Below are positions 1-5,276 of a DNA stretch of 20,910 bases, piece by piece. Origin of the DNA: a virus. Position numbers and translations under genes: made by a program. Below the pieces are notes generated by a model. The model did not search any database and had not been told where the DNA came from. It worked only from the letters and a program-made list of their open reading frames with translations. Positions within the stretch are counted from its first letter, which is position 1, and every line of letters begins with the position of its first letter. Location: positions 1 through 20,910 of the IMG/VR virus record IMGVR_UViG_3300004461_000262; one strand, 5' to 3'.

Positions 1-1
1 G

Positions 2-75
2 TGTCACCCGTCATCTGGTCACCCTCTGGTCACCCGTCATCTGGTCACCAGTCAGTCAGTCCAAAATCGGTCACC
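2..75. repeat. 26-bp-period GGTCACC iteron-like array
   Basis: GGTCACC occurs exactly at 17-23, 28-34, 43-49 and 69-75. A one-mismatch copy (TGTCACC) lies at 2-8. The sites at 17, 43 and 69 are each 26 bp apart, and those at 2 and 28 are also 26 bp apart, so the array is a tandem repeat of a two-site unit. Positions 3-23 and 29-49 are a perfect 21-bp direct repeat; the third unit is degenerate. The array may continue to the left of the window. Confidence 0.75.
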
Positions 76-112
76 ATATGCTGGCTGCGACGCAATTTCC
101 GAAAAAAAATCG

Positions 113-142
113 GTTGCCCCGGTAAAAGTTGCCCCGGTAAAA
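113..142 (+). repeat. 15-bp tandem direct repeat (two units)
   Basis: The unit GTTGCCCCGGTAAAA is present twice head to tail, at 113-127 and 128-142, and runs into an A-tract. It lies between the 26-bp array and the purine-rich tract. Function unknown; it could be another iteron class or a replication-slippage duplication. Confidence 0.8.
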
Positions 143-190
143 AAAAAATTTCAACCGCCAGGGAATGCAGAAAAAAGTCCGCGCCGCATA

Positions 191-268
191 GATACCCGGT
201 AAGAGTAAGAGTAAGAATAAGAGTAGGGGTAAGAGGTAAGAGAAGGGGTAAGAGTATAAGAGAAAAGG
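191..268 (+). repeat. GATACCCGGTA element followed by TAAGAG-rich purine tract
   Basis: GATACCCGGTA (191-201) leads into about 70 bases of imperfect TAAGAG/GTAAGA repeats that are almost pure purine plus T on this strand. The same 11-mer recurs at 2660-2670 and is again followed by TAAGAG repeats (2709-2742), so this is a two-copy non-coding module in the genome. Strand asymmetry of this kind can mark origin-proximal or unwinding sequence, but no function is demonstrated. Confidence 0.6.
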
Positions 269-340
269 ACTTACAGAAGCCTATAAGAGATGAATCCAGT
301 CGAACAGAGGGCGAGGAATCCTCTGTATCCAGTCAAAAAT

Positions 341-543
341 GGGTGACCCTTTATCATAAATCTTACCAAATGGGTGACCCTTTTTAACACAATATTGACC
401 AATATCGGCATAAATGGGTGACCCTTTTATTGCCAAATACCGTCAGGATAGGCATAAGGGTGACCCTTTTTAGATCAGTCGGGAGAAAAATGGGTGACCC
501 TTCTCTTCAAATTCCTATCATATTCCTATCAAATGGGTGACCC
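341..543 (+). repeat. Six GGGTGACCC palindromic iterons/operators
   Basis: GGGTGACCC occurs at 341-349, 372-380, 416-424, 458-466, 492-500 and 535-543. Copies are usually preceded by AAAT and followed by CTTTT, so the symmetric core extends towards AAA-GGGTNACCC-TTT. Start-to-start distances are 31, 44, 42, 34 and 43 bp, close to three or four helical turns, which would place bound proteins on one face of the DNA. The core is a dyad with a single central base, as expected for a dimeric DNA-binding protein. A hairpin reading is possible but weak (3-nt loop). Related copies lie at 1208, 1354, 1455, 2225, 2605, 2647 and 10297. Confidence 0.85.
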
Positions 544-588
544 TTTTGGAAACTGTTTGGACGCAAGGGGTAACGCCAAAAGAAAGTC

Positions 589-618
589 TTGCAATATGTC
601 GGGCAGCCGTGCTATATT
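589..618 (+). promoter_or_regulatory. Candidate sigma70-like promoter for the early operon
   Basis: TTGCAA (589-594) and TATATT (613-618) are separated by 18 bp. Four of six and five of six bases match the -35 and -10 consensus. Transcription from here would begin around 625 and give a leader of about 45 nt before the first start codon at 670. The last GGGTGACCC copy ends 45 bp upstream of the -35 element. Motif match only. Confidence 0.4.
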
Positions 619-669
619 AAGCAATCGATTGGCAATCTGCCATTCATTAACACCAAAGAAAGGACACCA

Positions 670-1635
670 ATGTGCTTAATTATTCATAAGCCATATAAGA
701 AACGTATCCCGTCAGATATTCTCGACCGGGCTAAAAAGATCAATCCACACGGGTTTGGAATCACCTATCTGGACAACGGTCAGACCAAGCGAAAGCTGAC
801 ATATAACGGCATTGATAAGATGCTAGAGACAGACAGACCATTGGTTTGTCATTTCAGATATGCAACGGTTGGTAAGATTAACCTTAACAATGTTCACCCG
901 TTCAACGTAAACAACCGAACTGTCATTTATAGCAACGGCACGGTGGACGGGTTTGGCAACGGTCACGAATCAGACATTGCACACATTGCCAAGCGAGTGC
1001 TTCCCAAGCTCCGCAAACTGGACTGGAAGCCATTCCTAGAGCTTACAGAGACAAGGTTCTGCATCGTTGACAGTAAGAGCTTGCAGGTGCAACGCATCGG
1101 CAAATGGCACGACAAGGATGGCGTGTTCTATAGTAAGGCAAATTGCTTCTACCAGCCAACGTATCATTCACCCTATGGCTCAAAGAATTGGGGCTACAAC
1201 CATACAGGGGTCACCCATAAATCAGAGGATCAAATGAATAGAGTCGCAGTATATGGAACGCTGAAGAGCGGATTTAGTAACAATCGTTTATTGCAGAAAG
1301 CTGACTTAGTCGGAACTGGTAAACTCAAAGACCGCTATCCTCTAGAGGTAAAGGGGTTACCCTATCTCTACGCGGAGAAAGGTGTCGGTGAGTTTGTGGA
1401 TGTCGAGGTTTACGACGTAGATGACGAACTGCTAGCTAGGCTCGACCAGCTAGAGGGTCACCCTAATTGGTATAAGAGAGAAAGGGTTCTGGTAGATATG
1501 GATGACTGGAGCCAATCCACCGCTTGGGTTTATTTCCTTGACGAACCAACGCCGCGGGGCGTAGCGTTTACAGATTCCTATACGGGAGCCGATACAATTA
1601 CAGCAGATCCTTATCTGCCTAACTTTACACTATAA
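670..1635 (+). CDS. Class II glutamine amidotransferase-like / gamma-glutamylcyclotransferase-like fusion protein
   Basis: The 321-residue protein starts at ATG 670, preceded by AAAGAAAGGA at a good distance, which places a cysteine at residue 2 as class II (Ntn-type) amidotransferases require after Met removal. Supporting motifs are HFRYAT (61-66) followed by HPF, and SNGT (88-91), the usual substrate-binding loops. A second domain begins about residue 189: VYGTLK (194-199), then GEF with a candidate catalytic Glu at 241, LDQLEGHP (258-265) and YKRERV, the hallmarks of gamma-glutamylcyclotransferase/YtfP-type proteins. The first domain would hydrolyse or transfer glutamine amide; the second would release 5-oxoproline or remove gamma-glutamyl-amine adducts. 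An in-frame ATG at 1234 with AGAGGA just upstream could produce the second domain alone. Domain assignments are from motifs; the substrate is unknown. Confidence 0.75.
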   Translation: MCLIIHKPYKKRIPSDILDRAKKINPHGFGITYLDNGQTKRKLTYNGIDKMLETDRPLVCHFRYATVGKINLNNVHPFNVNNRTVIYSNGTVDGFGNGHESDIAHIAKRVLPKLRKLDWKPFLELTETRFCIVDSKSLQVQRIGKWHDKDGVFYSKANCFYQPTYHSPYGSKNWGYNHTGVTHKSEDQMNRVAVYGTLKSGFSNNRLLQKADLVGTGKLKDRYPLEVKGLPYLYAEKGVGEFVDVEVYDVDDELLARLDQLEGHPNWYKRERVLVDMDDWSQSTAWVYFLDEPTPRGVAFTDSYTGADTITADPYLPNFTL

Positions 1636-1651
1636 CAAAAGAAAGGACACT

Positions 1652-1855
1652 ATGACATTGTTTATTAAAACATATAAAGAAACCAATTGCTTTGGAACTA
1701 GATGGGTTTGTCAGCCAACGAACTTGGGTAGCTTCGGCTACGAAGGCGGGGCTAGTGATGACAACGAACTAAAGGCAATCTCGAAATGCTTCGCAAAGTA
1801 TCGCGGTAAATACAAAAGCTATTACCAGACAGAGCGAAACGGCAAAGCATATTAA
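1652..1855 (+). CDS. Hypothetical protein, 67 aa
   Basis: This small protein is not recognised. The start ATG is preceded by AAAGAAAGGACACT, the same Shine-Dalgarno cassette used by the genes on either side, and the gene follows the fusion gene after 16 nt, so it is probably co-transcribed. The sequence is soluble-looking, rich in Lys, Tyr, Gly and Asn, with two cysteines in the first half (residues 13 and 20) and one further on. No membrane segment, signal peptide or domain motif is visible. Expression is likely from spacing and ribosome binding site; function is open. Confidence 0.6.
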   Translation: MTLFIKTYKETNCFGTRWVCQPTNLGSFGYEGGASDDNELKAISKCFAKYRGKYKSYYQTERNGKAY

Positions 1856-1874
1856 CCCAAAAGAAAGGAAAAAA

Positions 1875-2189
1875 ATGGACACAAAAAAACACAACGGATG
1901 GACTAACTACGCAACGTGGCGTATCGCTCTCGAAATGTTCGACGGCTATGAAGTAAAGAGGGCAACCAGAGAGGACTGCAAGCAATACGTTGAGCAGTAT
2001 CTTGAAGACAGCACAATGGGAAGGGAACCTTTGCTTTACATTAGCGGGTGGGCAAACGCTTTCCTTATGGATGTCAACTGGCAGGAAATCGCAGACCACC
2101 TTAACGACGAAGCCTCGGAGAACGAGAGCAGGTCTGGAGAGCCAAAGCACATTGACGAAATCATTGATGCTCTATGTCTATTGACATAA
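1875..2189 (+). CDS. Phage NGWTNYATW-type protein, 104 aa
   Basis: The N-terminus reads NGWTNYATWRIALEMFDG, a sequence start seen in many short phage proteins of unknown function (family resemblance from memory). A second conserved-looking part, GWANAFLMDVNWQEIADHL, follows about residue 58. The protein is acidic and probably helical, without membrane segments. Its ATG is preceded by AAAGAAAGGAAAAAA. It ends shortly before a strong hairpin-plus-T-run at 2212-2240, so it may close the first transcription unit. Biochemical role unknown; antagonism of host metabolism or defence would be a guess. Confidence 0.7.
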   Translation: MDTKKHNGWTNYATWRIALEMFDGYEVKRATREDCKQYVEQYLEDSTMGREPLLYISGWANAFLMDVNWQEIADHLNDEASENESRSGEPKHIDEIIDALCLLT

Positions 2190-2211
2190 ACACAAGACAG
2201 ATGTAAAACAG

Positions 2212-2240
2212 GGGTGATCCGAAAGGGTCACCCTTTTTTT
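2212..2240 (+). terminator. Hairpin with GAAA tetraloop and T7 run, built from two repeat copies
   Basis: GGGTGATCC (2212-2220), loop GAAA (2221-2224) and GGGTCACCC (2225-2233) form a continuous 9-bp stem with one G-U wobble, capped by a GNRA-type loop and followed directly by seven T residues (2234-2240). This is textbook intrinsic terminator architecture. The right arm is an exact GGGTNACCC repeat and the left arm a one-base variant. The T run ends at the ATG of the next gene (2241), so the structure would also restrict ribosome access to that start. Confidence 0.75.
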
Positions 2241-2603
2241 ATGGATACACAAAAAAGCAAATTACCAGATAGTGGCAAAAGGTCGGAGTTTTCGACGGGA
2301 GCTGTTCGTGATGCAATGCAGGGCAAGGGAATGCCGTCTCTATTGCCTACAGAGGCTCTAAGGATGGCTTCCAGACGCTTTGAGGATGGTGCTACCAAGT
2401 ATGGCAGGGACAACTGGCGTAAAGGCATTCCTTTGTCCAGATACGTGGATAGCATAAACCGACACTTGTGGGCTTATACCGACGGCTGCACGGAAGAGGA
2501 TCACCTTGGGGCGGTCATTTGGAACTCTATGTGTCTAGCCCAAACCCAGAAGTGGATCGATGACGGAACTCTGCCTAGAGACCTGGATGATTTACACCTA
2601 TAA
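2241..2603 (+). CDS. dATP/dGTP diphosphohydrolase-like (MazZ/MazG-related) protein, 120 aa
   Basis: The sequence GAVRD, then FEDGATKYGRDNWRKG, then SINRHLWAYTDG with EDHLGAVIWNSMCL matches, by memory of motifs, the phage dATP/dGTP diphosphohydrolase N-terminal-type family related to MazZ. Acidic and His residues on successive helices would bind Mg for hydrolysis of dNTP to dNMP. MazZ supplies dGMP for 2-aminoadenine (Z) DNA in some phages, but no PurZ or DatZ partner is visible here, so nucleotide-pool control or host dNTP depletion is equally possible. Start chosen at ATG 2241; an upstream in-frame GTG at 2214 lies inside the terminator hairpin. No good Shine-Dalgarno is free, suggesting structure-controlled translation. 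Confidence 0.65.
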   Translation: MDTQKSKLPDSGKRSEFSTGAVRDAMQGKGMPSLLPTEALRMASRRFEDGATKYGRDNWRKGIPLSRYVDSINRHLWAYTDGCTEEDHLGAVIWNSMCLAQTQKWIDDGTLPRDLDDLHL

Positions 2604-2604
2604 G

Positions 2605-2655
2605 GGGTCACCCTTTTTGTAGCAGCCCGCAGCCAAAAGAGAAAAGGGGTCACCC
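2605..2655 (+). repeat. Pair of GGGTCACCC palindromes, 42 bp apart
   Basis: GGGTCACCC lies at 2605-2613, one base after the stop codon of the diphosphohydrolase-like gene, and again at 2647-2655. The 42-bp spacing equals four helical turns and matches spacings in the left-end array. Each copy is preceded by A/G and followed by a T run. Placement at a gene end resembles stoperators (repressor sites at gene ends known from mycobacteriophage L5); the analogy is inference. Confidence 0.8.
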
Positions 2656-2659
2656 TTTT

Positions 2660-2742
2660 GATACCCGGTAATAGTGATTACCGAGAATGGAGCTACTATA
2701 TATAGTGCCTAAGAGTAAGAGGTAAACTATATCTAGTAAGAG
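2660..2742 (+). promoter_or_regulatory. Non-coding control segment with hairpin and palindrome
   Basis: After GATACCCGGTA (2660-2670) there is a perfect 7-bp hairpin CGGTAAT-AGTG-ATTACCG (2666-2683) without a T run, then a perfect 12-bp palindrome ACTATATATAGT (2695-2706), then TAAGAG repeats (2709-2742). The first and last elements also occur together at 191-268. The segment lies between two gene groups and next to a promoter-like sequence, so a regulatory role is plausible but unproven. Confidence 0.45.
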
Positions 2743-2747
2743 AAGGC

Positions 2748-2776
2748 TTGACAGTAACCGGGTCCATCCTGAGAAT
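2748..2776 (+). promoter_or_regulatory. Candidate promoter TTGACA-17-GAGAAT
   Basis: A perfect -35 hexamer TTGACA (2748-2753) is followed after 17 bp by GAGAAT (2771-2776), which matches four of six -10 bases. Transcription would start close to 2783, almost at the ATG at 2784, which would make the next transcript nearly leaderless. It sits downstream of the hairpin/terminator cluster, where a new transcript would be needed. Confidence 0.35.
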
Positions 2777-2783
2777 GGGGCCT

Positions 2784-3065
2784 ATGAATATATTCCAAAG
2801 AAAAAAGAACCCGCAAAAAAACCAGGACAACCTATCTCTAAGAGAAGCAGACGAAATCATTAAGGACTTCGTTGTGGAATCCAAGAACATCGCTAAGAGA
2901 ACGAAGGAACTAAGAAAAGCATTTATGCTTAACAACCACATACCAAAGTCCTACTTGCAGGATGCTGAGTGGGAATTCGTGCAAAAAGGTCTGCCCTTTT
3001 ATGCTTGCAAAGTATTTGCACTATCAAAGTGTATTGATGAATCTCTGCATCGCAGAGGTAATTAA
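2784..3065 (+). CDS. Hypothetical helical protein, 93 aa
   Basis: Not recognised. ATG 2784 is chosen because GAGAATGGGG lies a few bases upstream; ATG 2775 in the same frame is an alternative that adds three residues. The N-terminal 20 residues are strongly basic and Gln/Asn-rich. The remainder is predicted helical with alternating Lys/Arg and Glu/Asp, and there are two cysteines near the C-terminus. No membrane segment is visible. It begins the second early gene group after the non-coding control segment. Confidence 0.5.
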   Translation: MNIFQRKKNPQKNQDNLSLREADEIIKDFVVESKNIAKRTKELRKAFMLNNHIPKSYLQDAEWEFVQKGLPFYACKVFALSKCIDESLHRRGN

Positions 3066-3085
3066 CAAACCAACAAAGGAAAAAA

Positions 3086-3265
3086 ATGGACACAATAAAC
3101 TGGCTATCCGAAGAGGATAAGAGAGGTCTTTTTGAACAGCAAGAAGACGAAATGCGTAGAGATGCTAACAAGCAACTCCTACAGGAAGAGAGAGACAGAG
3201 AGATGGCTATTAGGGTCAGAGCTTTGGCTAACTATAAATATATTACTTACTACGAAGGACGCTAG
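3086..3265 (+). CDS. Small charged coiled-coil-like protein, 59 aa
   Basis: The frame begins with ATG 3086 after AACAAAGGAAAAAA, the ribosome-binding cassette typical of this region, and ends at TAG 3263-3265. The product begins MDTINWLSEEDKRGLFEQQE and continues with a highly charged Glu/Arg-rich stretch (about residues 17-45) that looks like one long helix, then a Tyr-rich end (YKYITYYEGR). Its last codons contain GAAGGA, which serves the next gene at 3267, so the two are translationally linked. No family recognised. Confidence 0.6.
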   Translation: MDTINWLSEEDKRGLFEQQEDEMRRDANKQLLQEERDREMAIRVRALANYKYITYYEGR

Positions 3266-3266
3266 T

Positions 3267-3554
3267 ATGTGGATAGTAACCTGCAACCCAAGAGGAACTT
3301 ATTCCCAGTATGCAAACGTATTTAACAAGAGAGAAGAAGCCGAGAAGCTATACGATCTCTTTGCCGCGGATGGTTTGCCCTGCACCTTGTGTATGGCAAT
3401 TGAGTCCTCGAACAAAACGGAAACCGACGACCTGCAACCTTTAGAGGTTATGGGTAGGAAAAGGTTTGAACAAGAGATGAACAAGATGGCAGACTATTAC
3501 GAATGCACGACCAACAATCATTCCTCAAGACTCACGCTGAAAAGTATGGTCTAA
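3267..3554 (+). CDS. Hypothetical protein, 95 aa
   Basis: Start ATG 3267 (MWIVTCNPRG) is chosen over longer in-frame starts because GAAGGA lies seven bases upstream and the longer frame would overlap the preceding gene extensively. The N-terminal 50 residues (WIVTCNPRGTYSQYANVFNKREEAEKLYDLFAADGL) look like a compact strand-helix fold with a helix rich in Glu/Lys. The C-terminal part is charged and ends in a Thr/Asn/Ser-rich tail that overlaps the next gene by 52 nt. No family identified. Confidence 0.55.
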   Translation: MWIVTCNPRGTYSQYANVFNKREEAEKLYDLFAADGLPCTLCMAIESSNKTETDDLQPLEVMGRKRFEQEMNKMADYYECTTNNHSSRLTLKSMV

Positions 3555-3928
3555 GGGAATCCGTGATTCTGCACACAATTATATTCTTTGTTTTGTTAAA
3601 CGAAAAACATAACCGCAATAAGAGAGAAGGGAAGTATTGGACTTACAACTCAGCCAAGGGTTGGATTCCTTACTTCCCTTTTTTGACGGAACAGCAGATA
3701 GCTAGAACCTTTAGATCATTATCCAAGCAGGGTGCTTTGACCGTATCTAACTACAATAAGAAGAGATACGACAAGACCAAATGGTTTACACTATCACCCG
3801 GTCTTTACCGAGAAGTTAAGCGATCTGATTACTGGAAAAGAGTGGTGTCCAGCATCAGGACAGCCTCGATCAAAACTGATCAACCAATACCAGATATAAA
3901 TATAATAAATATAAAGCCTTATGTATAA
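3503..3928 (+). CDS. Winged-helix replisome-organiser-like replication protein
   Basis: The 141-residue protein shows the layout of phage replication-initiator N-terminal domains: a helix AEKYGLRESVILHTIIFFVLLNE (12-34), then GKYWTYNSAKGWIPYFPFLTEQQIARTFRSLSKQGALTVSNYNKKRYDKTKWFTL split over about 43-97. Elements such as YW.YNS...W...FPF, the recognition helix QIARTFRSLSKQGAL and NKKRYDKTKWF are typical of winged-helix replisome organisers and DnaD/O-like proteins (family knowledge from memory). Such proteins bind origin iterons and recruit helicase. The start overlaps the previous gene by 52 nt without a clear Shine-Dalgarno, suggesting coupling. The C-terminal 40 residues are probably a flexible tail. 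Iterons at 2-75 and 341-543 are candidate targets. Confidence 0.65.
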   Translation: MHDQQSFLKTHAEKYGLRESVILHTIIFFVLLNEKHNRNKREGKYWTYNSAKGWIPYFPFLTEQQIARTFRSLSKQGALTVSNYNKKRYDKTKWFTLSPGLYREVKRSDYWKRVVSSIRTASIKTDQPIPDINIINIKPYV

Positions 3929-4088
3929 CAAAAATAAACAAAATAAAGAAGCTCAAGAAGAGCGGATACAAACAAGGATTGAAATGATTCGGACAGAATC
4001 TAGAATCCTTTCTCATAAGATAGACCGTATGCAAGAGCAGCGGAAAGAACTCCAAGAAGAAAAGAAAAGACTAAAGGAAATATTATGA
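3921..4088 (+). CDS. Small coiled-coil protein, 55 aa
   Basis: The frame begins at ATG 3921, overlapping the end of the replication protein by 8 nt, and ends at TGA 4086-4088, overlapping the next ATG (4085) as ATGA. The protein is one long, very polar helix of Glu, Lys, Arg and Gln with regularly spaced Ile/Leu/Met, consistent with a short coiled coil. No Shine-Dalgarno is obvious, so expression would depend on translational coupling. The tight overlaps on both sides support a real gene. Position next to the initiator-like gene hints at an accessory role, but this is a guess. Confidence 0.55.
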   Translation: MYNKNKQNKEAQEERIQTRIEMIRTESRILSHKIDRMQEQRKELQEEKKRLKEIL

Positions 4089-4849
4089 GCCATTTCTACG
4101 ATTGCACCCAAGAGCCATTCCTAACGAAGGCTAGAACCCCAAGCCAGGCAAAGAAGCTTGGTGCGTTGCCCTCAGTAACAACTATATTATCGAGCAAGAA
4201 GAGCGACTTCTTAGATAATATATGGACACCCAGAAAACTCGTGGAACTAGCACGACAACATCCGCACGCCAGTAGCCGTGACCTCTCGGAAATGAAGTAT
4301 GGATTTCGCACTAATCCAATAGATGGAAAACCCATTAGTAGCTCCGAATTTGGAACTGCCGTTCACGCTAGACTAGAGCATCAAATAGAATCCATTATGC
4401 GGACTGGCAACATAGACCAAGAATCCGTTGTAGTTTGGGATAGATGGGCTTTACCATTTATAAATTTTATGTCTGATAACGACATAGAGCCAATAGCTAC
4501 AGAGAAGATTTTGTTTTGTAATAAATTTAAGTCAGTTGGGTCTGTTGATTTGATAGCCAAGGTGGAAGGCAAGTATCATTTATTTGATTACAAGTGCAGA
4601 GATACCAAGGGAACTGGTGGTAAGTTTTACGAAGACAAGGACTGCACCCAGTTGGCAATAGAAGCAAGGTTCCTCAAGGACACTATGGAGTTGGACTACG
4701 ATCCGGGCATTACAAGCGTTTGTATATGCGTGGAATCCAAGAAGCACTACCACAAGAACTGGACTAAGGCTCAAGCTAAGAAGGGCGTGACTAGGTTCAG
4801 ATACTTATCTAAGCTATACTGGATGGACTGGATGCCCAAAGGCAAATGA
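4085..4849 (+). CDS. PD-(D/E)XK nuclease, RecB/Cas4-like phage exonuclease
   Basis: The 254-residue protein has the order of motifs expected of this nuclease fold: LPSVTTILS (28-36), the helix GTAVHARLEHQIE with His 94, the acidic TEK (139-141), VGSVDLIA with Asp 155, LFDYKC with Asp 168 and Lys 170, and QLAIEARF with Gln 189. These correspond to the His, D and D-x-K active-site residues and the downstream Gln of RecB-type exonucleases. It would degrade or resect DNA ends using a divalent metal. ATG 4085 is preceded by AAGGA seven bases upstream. With the ERF annealing protein at 7768 it would make an exonuclease/annealase recombination pair (inference). Confidence 0.8.
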   Translation: MSHFYDCTQEPFLTKARTPSQAKKLGALPSVTTILSSKKSDFLDNIWTPRKLVELARQHPHASSRDLSEMKYGFRTNPIDGKPISSSEFGTAVHARLEHQIESIMRTGNIDQESVVVWDRWALPFINFMSDNDIEPIATEKILFCNKFKSVGSVDLIAKVEGKYHLFDYKCRDTKGTGGKFYEDKDCTQLAIEARFLKDTMELDYDPGITSVCICVESKKHYHKNWTKAQAKKGVTRFRYLSKLYWMDWMPKGK

Positions 4850-5253
4850 AAGAGAACGAAGTGGCAGATCAGTTAATGGTTTTGTTCCCCAAGATGAATA
4901 AGCTCATCAAGGCTATAGACCAATTTAGTTATTTCGATTACGAAAATGACAACTACCTGTTTGAAATAAAATCCAGAAGAAAGTCTTACGACCCTTGGAT
5001 AATCGAGCAGCTGAAGGTGGATACCAATACTGGCATTGCCGAATCAGTTAAGAAGGACTTCATATATGTGAATGAGTTTGAATTTTCACTTTACATCTGG
5101 AACATTTCAAAATTAATTAGGAACAACTATGACTTTAGGTTCCAAGAAAGAGAGATGCCTTGGCATACGGACTTCAAGAAAACCGAGGCAATTAATAAAA
5201 TGGTTGGATATTTATACAACAAGGACGCACTAATTGTTAGTGCTAAACAATAA
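4846..5253 (+). CDS. Small PD-(D/E)XK-like nuclease candidate, 135 aa
   Basis: The segment FDYENDNYLFEIKSRRKSYDPWIIEQLK contains Asp 31 (or 35), Glu 40 and Lys 42 in the spacing of a D-x(n)-E-x-K active site on adjacent strands, followed by a helix, as in small restriction-like endonucleases and resolvases. No second domain is visible. It overlaps the larger nuclease by four bases (ATGA) with AAAGG upstream, so the two are likely made together. The motif is short and could be coincidental. Function could be endonuclease, resolvase or a structural partner; no family name is claimed. Confidence 0.5.
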   Translation: MKENEVADQLMVLFPKMNKLIKAIDQFSYFDYENDNYLFEIKSRRKSYDPWIIEQLKVDTNTGIAESVKKDFIYVNEFEFSLYIWNISKLIRNNYDFRFQEREMPWHTDFKKTEAINKMVGYLYNKDALIVSAKQ

Positions 5254-5276
5254 TAACAAAATAAAAAAAGGATACA

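Larger units (their letters stand above)
1..669. other. Non-coding left-end region, candidate origin/control region
   Basis: I see no convincing gene here. The open frames that cross it consist of translated repeats and low-complexity sequence and have no ribosome binding site. It holds, in order: a 26-bp-period array of GGTCACC sites, a 15-bp tandem duplication, a purine-rich TAAGAG tract, six near-palindromes GGGTGACCC each flanked by A-rich sequence on the left and T-rich on the right, and a candidate promoter leading into the first gene. Repeated protein-binding-like sites next to an early operon are typical of phage origins or operator arrays. That role is inference; no known origin sequence is recognised. 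Confidence 0.5.

Noticed and set aside
1-387. Open frame of 128 codons across the left repeats
   Set aside because: Its product is a translation of the GGTCACC repeats and the TAAGAG tract (for example RVRVRIRVGVRG). It has no ribosome site, and the region reads better as control DNA.
341-543. CRISPR array
   Set aside because: The repeats are only 9-16 bp and form short palindromes with spacers of variable length and AT-rich content; no cas genes are near.
494-679. Open frame of 61 codons overlapping the last palindromes and the first gene start
   Set aside because: It runs through the repeats, has no Shine-Dalgarno, and overlaps the well-supported start at 670 in another frame.
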